DNA from: Streptomyces sp. NL15-2K
GTDB taxonomy: Bacteria; Actinomycetota; Actinomycetes; Streptomycetales; Streptomycetaceae
Length of the DNA stretch: 64,000 bases
Reading direction: 5' to 3'
Assembly (NCBI RefSeq): GCF_030551255.1
Contig: NZ_CP130630.1
Location: forward strand, 4,011,501-4,075,500
Below are positions 41,943 to 49,412 of this stretch, in pieces. The position numbers and the translations under genes are program-made. Under the pieces are notes generated by a model. That model made no database searches and was not told where the DNA came from. It was given only the letters and a program-made list of their open reading frames with translations. Numbering within the stretch: the first letter of the stretch is position 1; every line of letters starts with the position of its first letter.

Positions 41943-42521
41943 TCAGCGGCCGCGGGTGGGGACTGTCGACCGGATGACGTCGTGGGTGAGCGTGTCGAGG
42001 TCCAGGGCGGTCCTTTCCTCGGCGTGGGCCCGCCAGATCCGTACCTGCACCACCAGGACCCGGATCACGACAAGGAAGGCGAACAGGCCCTCGGGGTCCG
42101 CGTCGTTCAACTCCGCGCCGCGCACGTCGGGCAGCAGAACGTCCGCGAGATGGTGGCCGGTCGTGGTGATCGCCTGTTTGGTGCGGACGTGGGAGCCGCT
42201 GGCGACGGCCGCGTGCAGGTCCCGGATGGTGCCGGGGTGGGCCTTTTCCAGCCGGTTCATCACTCTGTTCTCTTCGGCGGTGATCTGTGGGGTGGCGGCG
42301 GGGAGCCCGGGGAAGTGGCGGGCGAGGGCGTCGCCCACGGGGCCGTGTCCGAAGAAGACGCCGCGGAAGACGGTGCGCGCGTCGTGGACGGTGGAGTGCT
42401 GTTGGTGGGTGGCGGTGGGCGTCCTGTGTTCGGTGGCGGCGGTGGGGGCCGCCGCGTACAGGCCACCCGCCGCAAGCGCGGTGCACAGTGTCCACGCGAC
42501 GAACTTGATCCTTCGGTTCAC
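41943..42521 (-). CDS. SdpC-family toxin precursor, paralogue 2
   Basis: A 192-aa exported protein starting at GTG 42521. The signal FVAWTLCTALAAGGLYAAAP and the N-terminal 100 residues (TVHDARTVFRGVFFGHGPVG, AATPQITAEENRVMNRLE) are almost identical to the upstream paralogue. The C-terminal toxin part differs completely: a hydrophobic helix in LFAFLVVIRVLVVQVRIW and then LDLDTLTHDVIRSTVP. In the B. subtilis SDP system the toxin is cut from the C-terminal half. It has no cysteine in the toxin segment, unlike SDP. It lies last in the sdpA-sdpB-sdpC1-sdpC2 run. The identity comes from the SdpA/SdpB neighbours as much as from its own sequence. Confidence 0.75.
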   Translation of the reverse strand: MNRRIKFVAWTLCTALAAGGLYAAAPTAATEHRTPTATHQQHSTVHDARTVFRGVFFGHGPVGDALARHFPGLPAATPQITAEENRVMNRLEKAHPGTIRDLHAAVASGSHVRTKQAITTTGHHLADVLLPDVRGAELNDADPEGLFAFLVVIRVLVVQVRIWRAHAEERTALDLDTLTHDVIRSTVPTRGR

Positions 42522-42609
42522 GGTGCTTGCCGTCCCTTCGGTTTCCGAAGTTCTGCAGTTCTGGTTCTGCAGTTCTGGTTCTGCGGTTCTGGGGTTGAGG
42601 TTTCCGGGT

Positions 42610-43221
42610 TCAGCGGGGCGCCGTGTGTCGGACCAGGTCGTGGACCAAGTCGTCGATCCGCAGGACGCGGTCGGTATCGCGGGCCGTGTAGTAGTCCTGG
42701 ATCTCCCACAGCTGCATCGCGACGTAGCCCCACTGGATCATGACCACCGCCAGATAGAGCGCGAGGCACTTCCCCGACGGGTCACCGGTGTCGACTTGGA
42801 GGCCGTGGGCCCGGAGGGTGTCCACGAGGGTGCGGCTGGTACGGGTGATCGCCTGTTTGGTGCGGACGTGGGAGCCGCTGGCGACGGCCGCGTGGAAGTC
42901 GCGGATGGTGCCGGGGTGGGCCTCTTCCAGCCGGTTCATCACTCTGTTCTCTTCGGCGGTGATCTGTGGGGTGGCGGCGGGGAGCCCGGGGAAGTGGCGG
43001 GCGAGGGCGTCGCCCACGGGGCCGTGTCCGAAGAAGACGCCGCGGAAGACGGTGCGCGCGTCGTGGACGGTGGAGTGCTGTTGGTGGGTGGCGGTGGGCG
43101 TCCTGTGCTCGGTGGCGGCGGTGGGGGCCGCCGCGTACAGGCCACCCGCCGCAAGCGCGGTGCACAGTGTCCACGCGACCACCCGGGTCCTGGTGCTCGG
43201 CGCCTTGGTGTTTTTCGCCAT
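42610..43221 (-). CDS. SdpC-family toxin precursor, paralogue 1
   Basis: A 203-aa precursor. ATG 43221 has AAGGAA about 9 nt upstream; an ATG-less extension to 43254 is unlikely. The signal peptide is VVAWTLCTALAAGGLYAAAP. The conserved N-terminal pro-region (HDARTVFRGVFFGHGPVGDA, ITAEENRVMNRLEEAHPG) precedes the toxin-like hydrophobic stretch CLALYLAVVMIQWGYVAMQL and WEIQDYY. There is one cysteine in this stretch, so the intramolecular disulfide of B. subtilis SDP cannot form. SDP kills neighbouring cells by collapsing the proton motive force; SdpA and SdpB are needed to mature it. Both partners are encoded directly upstream. Confidence 0.8.
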   Translation of the reverse strand: MAKNTKAPSTRTRVVAWTLCTALAAGGLYAAAPTAATEHRTPTATHQQHSTVHDARTVFRGVFFGHGPVGDALARHFPGLPAATPQITAEENRVMNRLEEAHPGTIRDFHAAVASGSHVRTKQAITRTSRTLVDTLRAHGLQVDTGDPSGKCLALYLAVVMIQWGYVAMQLWEIQDYYTARDTDRVLRIDDLVHDLVRHTAPR

Positions 43222-43284
43222 GTCTGTGGATTCCTTCGTACGGTTCGGACGCACATGTCTTCACGCGCGCGTGCGAGGTGGGTG

Positions 43285-44280
43285 CTAGTGAGGGGCGGGA
43301 TCCTTCTTCTGCGCTGGTACGGCTTTCTGCGCCAGTAGGGCAGGCCCCGCCGTTCCCCGCAGAAACCAGCCACGCGGCTCGGCCCAATGCGGCCGGGAGA
43401 AGGAATGGTCGGCCCGGCGGAGGAAGATGATGTCCAGGGCAATCATCGCGAGCGCGAAGGAAACAAGGCCCAGCGTCACCGCGATGCCGACGTGGAAGAG
43501 AACGGCGCCCCACAGAAATAGCCGCCACCGGCGTGCGGGGAGGACGAGCGCGACGGCCAGCGCGATCTCGCCCAGCGGGACCGCCCATGTGAGCAGAGCA
43601 ACACCGGTTCCGCTGTGAGTGACGGGATCGACGAGGAACCGCTGCCACGCGGGCGCCCCCATGACGGGATCGGCGAGCCAGTAATACATGGCCGTGCCGT
43701 CCGCCCATTCGGCGACCCCGAATTTCGCCACACCGGCGTGGAAATACACCGCCGCCGCCTGAAAACGAATCACGGACAGGGCGATCCAGCCGAAGAAACC
43801 ACCGAGAAGCGCCCCCTCTCCGGTGCTTTCCCTGGCCGGTACCGGCGCACCCCAGTGCGTTTTCCTTCCGTCGCAGAGGCCTACCGGAATCAGCAGCAGG
43901 GTCAGTACGGCGGCGATCTGGTCGCCGCCATCCACCACCGAGGCGGAGATGTTCAGGCTGAAGGCGACATACCAGTGGGGGATCACCGTCCAGCGTGGGA
44001 AGACGCCGACCATCACCGTGAGCAGGACGGCGAGGGAGAGCCACCTTCCGGGTACCGGACCGGCCATGCAGTAGACGGACACGGCCGTGAACCCGTCGCA
44101 CTGGGGCGGTGGAGCCATTCCGCTGCCGGCGGTGAAGAGGGTGTCCGTCGGGTTCAGCGCCAGCGTGAGGAACGTGCCCGTCGCCAGCAGGCTGCGCGCC
44201 ACGCCGTAGACGTTGGTGAACGGTGACGTGCGCAGAGTGTGCGTCACCCATGCTCCGAGTCGTGCCAGGGGATCGCGCAT
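43285..44280 (-). CDS. SdpB-like HTTM-domain membrane protein (toxin maturation)
   Basis: A 331-aa polytopic protein of the SdpB/HTTM family, related to vitamin K-dependent gamma-carboxylase membrane domains. Recognisable segments are TNVYGVARSLLATGTFLTLA, the extracytoplasmic loop with two cysteines (PQCDGFTAVSVYC), FQAAAVYFHAGVAKFGVAEW with the family His, and FHVGIAVTLGLVSFALAMIA. In B. subtilis, SdpB is essential for making active SDP. ATG 44280 overlaps the sdpA stop (TGATG). The C-terminal cytosolic tail is basic. Confidence 0.85.
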   Translation of the reverse strand: MRDPLARLGAWVTHTLRTSPFTNVYGVARSLLATGTFLTLALNPTDTLFTAGSGMAPPPQCDGFTAVSVYCMAGPVPGRWLSLAVLLTVMVGVFPRWTVIPHWYVAFSLNISASVVDGGDQIAAVLTLLLIPVGLCDGRKTHWGAPVPARESTGEGALLGGFFGWIALSVIRFQAAAVYFHAGVAKFGVAEWADGTAMYYWLADPVMGAPAWQRFLVDPVTHSGTGVALLTWAVPLGEIALAVALVLPARRWRLFLWGAVLFHVGIAVTLGLVSFALAMIALDIIFLRRADHSFSRPHWAEPRGWFLRGTAGPALLAQKAVPAQKKDPAPH

Positions 44281-44891
44281 CAGCACGTCACCCGTGCCCG
44301 GAGGACCTGTACGGGCATCTGCTCGTCCACGCCGTGCCGTGCCCAGCTCCAGGGCAGCGGCTCCTGCCGGGTGAAGGCGACCGCACCGCACACGGCTGGC
44401 GTACGGCTCCCGTTGCTCACCCGGACGGGCGAGGGCGCGTCCCGCGTGGCGGAGGCGCAGCGCCCCACCATGTCGGGCAGGGATGCGGCGGCGTCACGGA
44501 CTTCGCAGTCGCTCCAGCGCGCGCCCTTTTCCAGGGCACGGGTGAGGAGGACCCCCATCTCCATGTTTCGGGCGCGCTGTTCCCTCCGTGCCCCGAACCA
44601 TTCCCCGGCCGATCCCTGATGGGCGGACCGCTGCCGCCATTCGCCGGCGGTCGTCCCCGGCTGCCACAGCAGGACATCCTTTTCGCGAGGAGAGCGCGTA
44701 AAGAACGCCCAGCCCTGCGGGAGCAGTGAACGGAGGACTTTCTCGTTCTGTCCCGGAAGCCCGAGCGCGTTCGTCGGAAGCGACGAGTCGACCGCGTAAA
44801 GGGCGATCATCCCGTAAAGGCAGACGATCGCCGCCACCGCGGTTCCACGACGCCGAAATAAAGTCGCGGACGGTAGTTTCTGGGCAGGCAT
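44280..44891 (-). CDS. SdpA-family toxin maturation protein
   Basis: A 203-aa protein with one N-terminal membrane anchor (TAVAAIVCLYGMIALYAV) and a soluble domain. Its family pattern LLPQGWAFFTRSPREKDVLL is typical of SdpA, which works with SdpB to process pro-SdpC. Three cysteines occur in the C-terminal part. Codon 11 is TTA (44859-44861), so translation should need the bldA tRNA and the whole operon may be delayed to aerial growth or antibiotic production. It is the first gene of the operon. No SdpI/SdpR immunity pair is visible. Confidence 0.82.
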   Translation of the reverse strand: MPAQKLPSATLFRRRGTAVAAIVCLYGMIALYAVDSSLPTNALGLPGQNEKVLRSLLPQGWAFFTRSPREKDVLLWQPGTTAGEWRQRSAHQGSAGEWFGARREQRARNMEMGVLLTRALEKGARWSDCEVRDAAASLPDMVGRCASATRDAPSPVRVSNGSRTPAVCGAVAFTRQEPLPWSWARHGVDEQMPVQVLRARVTC

Positions 44892-45095
44892 GATTCTTCT
44901 TTCTCACTTGGACGTCGTCAAGTACTCAGGAAAACGGCCGAGTCAGAAAATGGTATGCCCACCGACCGGCGTGGAGATTCGCCCGTTCGAGTTACCCGGT
45001 AGTGCGTGGAAAAAGGTCTTCTACCGGCGCGCGCGCCGGTAGAAGGAAGGCCTGCAGGACCTTGAACTCGGAGAAATCTTCGATCTGTCGGGCTG
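44892..45095. promoter_or_regulatory. Promoter region of sdp operon with palindrome and insulating hairpin
   Basis: ACTTGGACGTCGTCAAGT at 44906-44923 is an interrupted inverted repeat (ACTTG/CAAGT arms) close to the sdpA start and contains TTGACG on the minus strand. A perfect 28-bp palindrome (45018-45045), CTTCTACCGGCGCG mirrored, is followed on the minus strand by CCTTTTTCC. That makes it a likely terminator protecting the sdp promoter from read-through. Confidence 0.55.
45018..45045 (-). terminator. Palindromic terminator upstream of sdpA
   Basis: A perfect 28-bp palindrome with a T-run (45010-45014 as A on the plus strand) on its minus-strand downstream side. Confidence 0.65.
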
Positions 45096-45644
45096 CACCC
45101 GCACACGGCCGTGGTCGACATCACCGGGGACCTGCCGGAGGGGGCCGCTCGCGACCACCCTCGCCGGAACCGGGCTGATCGTCACTGCGGACAAGACCGA
45201 GGACGGCGGCGCCGTGAGCCGCGTCGAGCCCGACGCGGCCCGGTTCATGCGTACCAGCTGTGGGAGCAGGTGAAGCGGGCCGACGGTGAGCACGTGAGCA
45301 CGAGCCGGTATCCGCTGCTTTACGTGCCGGACTCGTGGGAGGTGATGTCGATGCTCGAACTCCTCGTGCCCGGCATCGACCACCGTATGGCGGTCGACGG
45401 CGACGAACGAACCGTGTGGATGCTGCACCCTGACGGCTCCTGGGCCCGCGCCACCGCGGCCGGGTTCCTCGACTCGCCGACGGTGCACCAGGGCGGCCCC
45501 CGCCGCCTGTGGGATGAGCTGGAGCGGATCCGTCACCGGCTCAACCGCGAGGGCGGATTGCCGGTGTACGGGGCGCGGGTCCGGATCACCCCGGACGGCA
45601 CCCTCACCCTCTCGCGTGGAGGGCGGTCGGTGATCGTGGACTGA
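45096..45644 (+). pseudogene. Degenerate 3' copy of PIMT-like methyltransferase
   Basis: It matches the gene at 50344-51477 from codon 158 (LHPHTAVVDITGDLP) onward, but with an internal deletion of about 90 nt after the GDLP segment, frame changes, and a second deletion near 45250. The last about 130 codons are intact and almost identical (SWEVMSMLELLVPGIDHRMA). No start region or SAM-binding glycine motif is present, so it cannot be an active enzyme. Confidence 0.88.
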
Positions 45645-45715
45645 CCGCCGAGAACCGTTCCCCGGAGTGAAGTCGCCCGTCACGCGGACGACTTCACTCG
45701 CCGCTTCGCCGACCG

Positions 45716-45823
45716 TCAGTGGTTGCGCGGGAAGCCCAGGTCCACGCCGGAGGGGGCGTCGGCCGGGTCCGGCCAGCGGGTGGTGACGACCTTGCCGCGG
45801 GTGCAGAAGTGCGTGCCGTCGTT
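45716..45823 (-). pseudogene. C-terminal 36 codons of mmsA (duplicate)
   Basis: Almost identical to 51585-51692, the 3' end of the methylmalonate-semialdehyde dehydrogenase gene, including the stop. Together with 45096-45644 it forms a continuous direct repeat of 50817-51692. The match ends abruptly at 45823. Confidence 0.88.
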
Positions 45824-45898
45824 CCGGGAAGGCAATCGCCCTCGCCACCTACCGCAGTCACCCACGGGTCGGCGCCCCGGTGGGCCCGATCTGCCAGG

Positions 45899-46076
45899 AT
45901 GCTCGAGTGCAGCGACCGTACGGACGCCGACGTCCGCCAGCTGCGCGCCGACATGGAGACGGAGATTGACGAGCTGCGCTCTGAGCTGAAGAAGGGCCGC
46001 TGGCCGCTCGCGCAGATCGCGCCCTGGTCGGCGTGGGTGGACTGATCGCCGCCGTCATCGCACTGTTCGTCACCTG
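45899..46076 (+). pseudogene. Small coiled-coil/membrane protein gene, frameshifted
   Basis: ATG 45899 opens a 48-codon frame: acidic and basic heptad-like sequence (DADVRQLRADMETEIDELRS, ELKKGRWPLAQIA), stopping at 46045. Reading one base off from about 46018 gives ALVGVGGLIAAVIALFVT and a stop at 46074. This is a perfect C-terminal membrane helix that would complete a short coiled-coil membrane protein. A single-base deletion is the simplest explanation. If the sequence is right, the product is a 48-aa soluble peptide. Confidence 0.55.
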
Positions 46077-46158
46077 ATCCGACCCACCATCTACGGATCG
46101 TCCATTGAGTCCCTCCGCCCGCCTTGCGCGGGCGGCGGGGGCTTTGCCATGTTCGGAT

Positions 46159-46974
46159 TCAGGCTGGCCGACGGCCGACGGCGAGCAGATGAGAGCTCGC
46201 CGCGAGCAACTCCGGGTAGGGCTCGGCCATGCGCGCCGCGGTCAGGGCGGACTCGAAGAGGGGTGTGTCGCGGAAGTCGCCGCCGGTGTTCCGCTCGGTC
46301 GCCGCGAGCATGGACCAGGCCGGTCCCTCGACGCCATACACCTCCGCGTCGTCGAATCCGGCCGCGGCCACCTCGTCGCGCAGCTGCTCGCCGCTGTGGA
46401 AGTACGCGACGGTGAACGCCTTTTTCCCGTCGTGGATCTGCGAGGCGAGGATGCCGCCGATGCTCTTCTGCATCGGCGCCTTGTACAGGTGTGCGAACGC
46501 AGCGTGCTCGAACAGGCTGGAGTACCGGTTGATGCCGGCCGCCGCCAGGAGACCCCCTGGCCGCAGCACGCGGTAGGCCTCGGCCAGGGCCTGGCCGCGG
46601 TCCGCGCGTTCCGGCAGGTGGTAGAGCGGACCGAGCAGGAGGACCACATCAAAGGAGGCGTCGGCGGCTGTGAGCTTGCGTGCTTCGCCGAGTTCCACGG
46701 TGGCCCCGGCGGCCTTGGCCTGATCGATGTGGCGGGGGATCGGGTCGACGAGGTGCACGCTGTAGCCGTCCTCGACGAGCCACCGAGCATGGGCGCCTGG
46801 ACCACCGCCGACATCGATGACCCGCGCGGGCGGGGCTGGGAGGTGACGGCGCAGCAGTTCCTGCGTGCGTACCATCTCCAGACGTCCATCGGCTGTGGTG
46901 GCCAGGCGATCCGCCTCGTCGATGGTCTCGGTGTAGAACCTCACGATCTCCGGCGCTACCTCAGGGCTCGTCAT
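46159..46974 (-). CDS. SAM-dependent class I methyltransferase
   Basis: A 271-aa protein, or 278 aa if GTG 46995 is used. The SAM site is VIDVGGGPGAHARWLVEDGY; motif II is DVVLLLGPLYHL and the post-motif is VLRPGGLLAAAGINRY. It resembles small-molecule C/O/N-methyltransferases of the UbiE type. Neither start has a good ribosome-binding site; the GTG lies under the putative GntR operator at 46994-47012. The operator position suggests GntR control. It is divergent from the GntR gene. A third of it is duplicated at 41714. Substrate unknown. Confidence 0.82.
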   Translation of the reverse strand: MTSPEVAPEIVRFYTETIDEADRLATTADGRLEMVRTQELLRRHLPAPPARVIDVGGGPGAHARWLVEDGYSVHLVDPIPRHIDQAKAAGATVELGEARKLTAADASFDVVLLLGPLYHLPERADRGQALAEAYRVLRPGGLLAAAGINRYSSLFEHAAFAHLYKAPMQKSIGGILASQIHDGKKAFTVAYFHSGEQLRDEVAAAGFDDAEVYGVEGPAWSMLAATERNTGGDFRDTPLFESALTAARMAEPYPELLAASSHLLAVGRRPA

Positions 46975-46993
46975 GCGGGCATTGTGGTAGCTC

Positions 46994-47012
46994 ACCGGTG
47001 GACCAGTCCAGT
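46994..47012 (-). promoter_or_regulatory. Putative GntR operator 1
   Basis: Minus strand reads ACTGGACTGGTCCACCGGT. It differs by one base from 47769-47787. It lies between the divergent methyltransferase and GntR genes, 17 nt before the GntR start codon, consistent with autoregulation. Confidence 0.7.
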
Positions 47013-47028
47013 GATCGGATCAAGCGCC

Positions 47029-47748
47029 ATGCCGCTGCTGAAGTACGAGCAGATCGCCGAGGATCTGCGCACAAGGATCGCAAATGGCGAGTTCGGGCCC
47101 GGTGACCTGCTGCCCTCCGGCCGTGACCTGGCCGAACAGTGGGATGTGTCGCGTGCCACCGTCGTGAAGGCATACGACGTGTTGCGCAATGACGGCCTGG
47201 TGGTGGCCCGGCAGGGTTCTGGATTCACCGTCGCCGAGACGCCAGTCGCCCGGCCCGCCGGCGGACGACGCGCGGGCTCCACCCGCGTGTCTGGCGGAGC
47301 TCCCTACCGGCGTCTCGGCGTCCCGGACCGTACGGTCCCGCCGCCGCACGTCGCCGAGGCGCTGGGGCTGAAGCCGAGGGAGGAGGCGCTGCGCAGGATC
47401 CGGCTGGTACTACTGGACGACGGATCGCCCCTCAGCCTGGTCACCGCATGGTTCCCGCCTGCCATCGCAGACGCCGCACCGCGCCTGGCTGCCAGCGGGC
47501 CGATCGCCGAGGGCACGACGCACTACGTACGCCGCCAGACGGGGCGCTCGCCTGCCGAGGGCGTGGACATCACGACAGTGCGGCTGGCCACTGAAGACGA
47601 AGCACGGCTGCTGGAAGTGGAAACGCCGACGGCGGTGGCCGTCGTGCTGCACGTGGCGCTTGACCAGAGCCGCCAACCCCTCGTGTGCGAAGAGGGCGTC
47701 ACTGCGTCGCACGTCTTCGAGCAGGTCGACAACTACCCGATGGGGTAG
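47029..47748 (+). CDS. GntR-family transcriptional regulator (HutC/UbiC-associated type)
   Basis: A 239-aa regulator. The N-terminal winged helix (about 1-70) has the GntR pattern YEQIAEDLRTRIANGEFGPG, LLPSGRDLAEQWDVSRATV and GLVVARQGSGFTV. The C-terminal UTRA ligand domain runs from about 95 to 239 (ALRRIRLVLLDDGSPLSLVT, EDEARLLEVETPTAVAVVLH). ATG 47029 has no clear ribosome-binding site and may be leaderless. A shared 19-bp motif upstream and before the next operon suggests that it controls both. Effector unknown. Confidence 0.88.
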   Translation: MPLLKYEQIAEDLRTRIANGEFGPGDLLPSGRDLAEQWDVSRATVVKAYDVLRNDGLVVARQGSGFTVAETPVARPAGGRRAGSTRVSGGAPYRRLGVPDRTVPPPHVAEALGLKPREEALRRIRLVLLDDGSPLSLVTAWFPPAIADAAPRLAASGPIAEGTTHYVRRQTGRSPAEGVDITTVRLATEDEARLLEVETPTAVAVVLHVALDQSRQPLVCEEGVTASHVFEQVDNYPMG

Positions 47749-47767
47749 GGAAACTGCAGCTTCACTT

Positions 47768-47793
47768 GACTGGACCGGTCCACCGGTCCAGTC
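47768..47793 (+). promoter_or_regulatory. Putative GntR operator 2, promoter of radical SAM operon
   Basis: GACTGGACCGG and its exact complement flank TCCA: an 11-bp perfect inverted repeat. It overlaps TTGACT (47766), a possible -35 element, and lies 124 nt before the first gene of the operon. It contains the same 19-bp motif as the site at 46994. Confidence 0.7.
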
Positions 47794-47916
47794 TCTTTTG
47801 TAGCGCCATACAGGCCAGTTGCTGCGGGCGTGCCATGCCTGGCGGCAGACCAGACGAACCCCGGCGACCGCTGTCACGGTCCCGGGGCGCGGCCAACCTG
47901 AGAGAGCAGGTCGACA

Positions 47917-48453
47917 GTGAGAAACGCTACAGTCCCCGCAGGTCCCCCCACATCCCCACCCTTCCCGTCGCCCGGCGGACCGGTTGAGAGGTGGCTGGCC
48001 TCGGCTCACCCATCACCGGAGACCGTACGAAACGAGTGGATCAGCGCCGGGAAGCTCGCGCTGATCCCGCTGGGGAAGACCTTCGACGCGGTCCGCATCC
48101 CCGAGCCTGTCGTGTACAGCGCCGCCCAGAGCAACGAACCGTCCACCGTGGGCCCGTGGCTCGCTCGGCATCTGCACGGTCCGGTCATCCACGACCCGGG
48201 CTTCCGTCGTTACTACGCCCTCGTACCGCCCGGCACAGCCCCGGCTTGGGCGGCGCGGAGCACAGAGTGCCTGAGCGACGGCACCTACCTGGGCGTTCCA
48301 CGCACCGACCGCACGGAACTGGACGAGCACACGCAGGCCTCGTACTGGTCGGTGCCGATGGCCCGGCCGGGGGACCTGTGCCGGACCGCCGACGTACTGG
48401 AACTGGTGCTCCTCGGCCACGTCCTGGCCGACGACGAGGACGATGAGTCATGA
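47917..48453 (+). CDS. Prim-Pol-like protein of unknown function
   Basis: A 178-aa protein from GTG 47917. The layout is that of the truncated bifunctional DNA primase/polymerase-like (Prim-Pol) proteins common in Streptomyces accessory loci: a W-rich start (VERWLASAHP), LIPLGKTFDAVRIPEPVV, a central DPGFRRYYALVPPGT and YLGVPRTDRTE before YWSVPMARPGD. The acidic tail is DDEDDES. Catalytic acidic residues of true Prim-Pols are not obvious, so it may be a regulatory or scaffolding derivative. It overlaps the next gene by ATGA. Family name moderately sure, function not. Confidence 0.6.
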   Translation: MRNATVPAGPPTSPPFPSPGGPVERWLASAHPSPETVRNEWISAGKLALIPLGKTFDAVRIPEPVVYSAAQSNEPSTVGPWLARHLHGPVIHDPGFRRYYALVPPGTAPAWAARSTECLSDGTYLGVPRTDRTELDEHTQASYWSVPMARPGDLCRTADVLELVLLGHVLADDEDDES

Positions 48454-48824
48454 CGGGGCCCGCGACGAACGCGCTGCCGCTGGACATCACGACCATGCGC
48501 GCCGAGGCAGAGCGGCTGCTGACGCGTGGCGCCGAGCCGCTCTCCGATGAAGGGCTGGAGACGATGAGGCTCCAGTTGCGGGGGCACATCCAGTTACTTA
48601 TCCCCGAGGTCGAGCAGTCGGTCTCCGGGCTCCCAAGGGGAGACCGCCGACGCGAGCACGCACTGACGTGCGCCGGAGAGGCCCGGATGCGGCTCCGACT
48701 GGGGCCGGGGAACACCCTGGCCGTCCGCTACTCGGTGCTCCATCGGCTCGCCCGCTCCGTCCGCGACCTGTGCGACTGCTACGAGAAGCCGGGCGGCTGC
48801 CTGCCCGGCGAGGATGAGTCGTGA
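48450..48824 (+). CDS. DUF6415-like small protein
   Basis: A 124-aa helical protein: ALPLDITTMRAEAERLLTRG, a central LRGHIQLLIPEVEQ, and a conserved C-terminal LARSVRDLCDCYEKPGG. I associate this layout with the DUF6415 family found next to natural-product genes; the name is from memory. Codon 49 is TTA (48594-48596), predicting bldA dependence. Overlaps of 4 nt with both neighbours show tight coupling. It lacks membrane segments and enzyme motifs. Confidence 0.6.
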   Translation: MTGPATNALPLDITTMRAEAERLLTRGAEPLSDEGLETMRLQLRGHIQLLIPEVEQSVSGLPRGDRRREHALTCAGEARMRLRLGPGNTLAVRYSVLHRLARSVRDLCDCYEKPGGCLPGEDES

Positions 48825-49009
48825 CGGCGCCCGTGGCGGAGGCCCCGCCGCGGTCGGCGGAATGCACGCTCGCCCAGCGGCCCGGGTACAAGGGCCTGCA
48901 CCGCGACTGCCGCCAGACGAAGGACATCCCGCTGCCCCACGCGTCCGGCATCCTGCTCCAGCGCCGCTGCGGCTGCACCTGCCACCCATGGGCCAGGCGC
49001 GCATCGTGA
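48821..49009 (+). CDS. Small Cys-rich protein, candidate RiPP precursor or accessory
   Basis: A 62-aa protein from GTG 48821 (GTGA overlap with the previous stop). Five cysteines: single ones in AECTLAQ and RDCRQTK, and a cluster RRCGCTCHPW. It ends RRAS. The spacing suggests a small metal-binding knuckle, or a substrate of the downstream radical SAM enzyme. I do not recognise it. The tight operon position makes it likely to be real. Confidence 0.55.
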   Translation: MTAPVAEAPPRSAECTLAQRPGYKGLHRDCRQTKDIPLPHASGILLQRRCGCTCHPWARRAS

Positions 49010-49092
49010 GGGCGATCACTGGCCTCCTGCTGTATGTGGCGGCCGTGACGGTACCTGTCCTCGCGCTGGTGCTGGCGCGGACTCCGTCCTGA
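48988..49092 (+). CDS. Very small membrane protein (34 aa)
   Basis: ATG 48988 overlaps the previous gene by 22 nt. The product is a single membrane helix, ITGLLLYVAAVTVPVLALVL, with basic residues before it (GQARIVRA), so the N-terminus is probably inside. No clear ribosome-binding site; translation could be coupled. It may be a real small protein or a chance ORF. Confidence 0.4.
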   Translation: MGQARIVRAITGLLLYVAAVTVPVLALVLARTPS

Positions 49093-49136
49093 CGCACCCC
49101 CACGGCGACCGCAGGGTCAGGGTCGCACCACACACG

Positions 49137-49222
49137 CCCGTCCCGTCGGAGGCCCCGGAAGGACCCCGGCGGGACGGGTCAAGCTCCGGCCGTCCGCTCC
49201 CCCCGTGGCGGGGCGGCCGGAG
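49137..49222. terminator. Two adjacent hairpins within radical SAM operon
   Basis: CCCGTCCCG/CGGGACGGG (49137-49178) and CTCCGGCCG/CGGCCGGAG (49184-49222) are consecutive stem-loops in the only gap of the operon. They could be an attenuator or terminator separating the upstream regulator-like genes from the enzyme genes. Confidence 0.55.
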
Positions 49223-49257
49223 CCAACTACGAAAGTGCGAGCCGCGCAGGAGTGCCG

Positions 49258-49386
49258 GTGATCTGGCTCGGCCCGGTGCAATGGGACGGGCAACACGCCC
49301 CGTTCTACGCGTGCGAGCCGTGCCTCAACCGCCTCAAGAAGCAGGCGCTCGCCTACCTCATTGACCGGCAGCCGGCCATCGCCTGA
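49258..49386 (+). CDS. 42-aa protein with CxxC motif, upstream of radical SAM gene
   Basis: GTG 49258 has GCAGGAG 5 nt upstream, a good ribosome-binding site. The product reads IWLGPVQWDGQHAPFYACEP, CLNRLKKQALAYLIDRQPAI. The CEPC pair looks like half of a zinc ribbon. It is the gene nearest to the radical SAM enzyme (26-nt gap), so it is a candidate peptide substrate or carrier. Not recognised. Confidence 0.5.
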   Translation: MIWLGPVQWDGQHAPFYACEPCLNRLKKQALAYLIDRQPAIA

Positions 49387-49412
49387 CGTACATCACACCA
49401 AGGAGGACACGG

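Noticed and set aside
45111..45644. Apparent 177-aa ORF as an independent methyltransferase
   Set aside because: It is a decayed, deleted copy of the 3' half of the gene at 50344 without a SAM-binding site.
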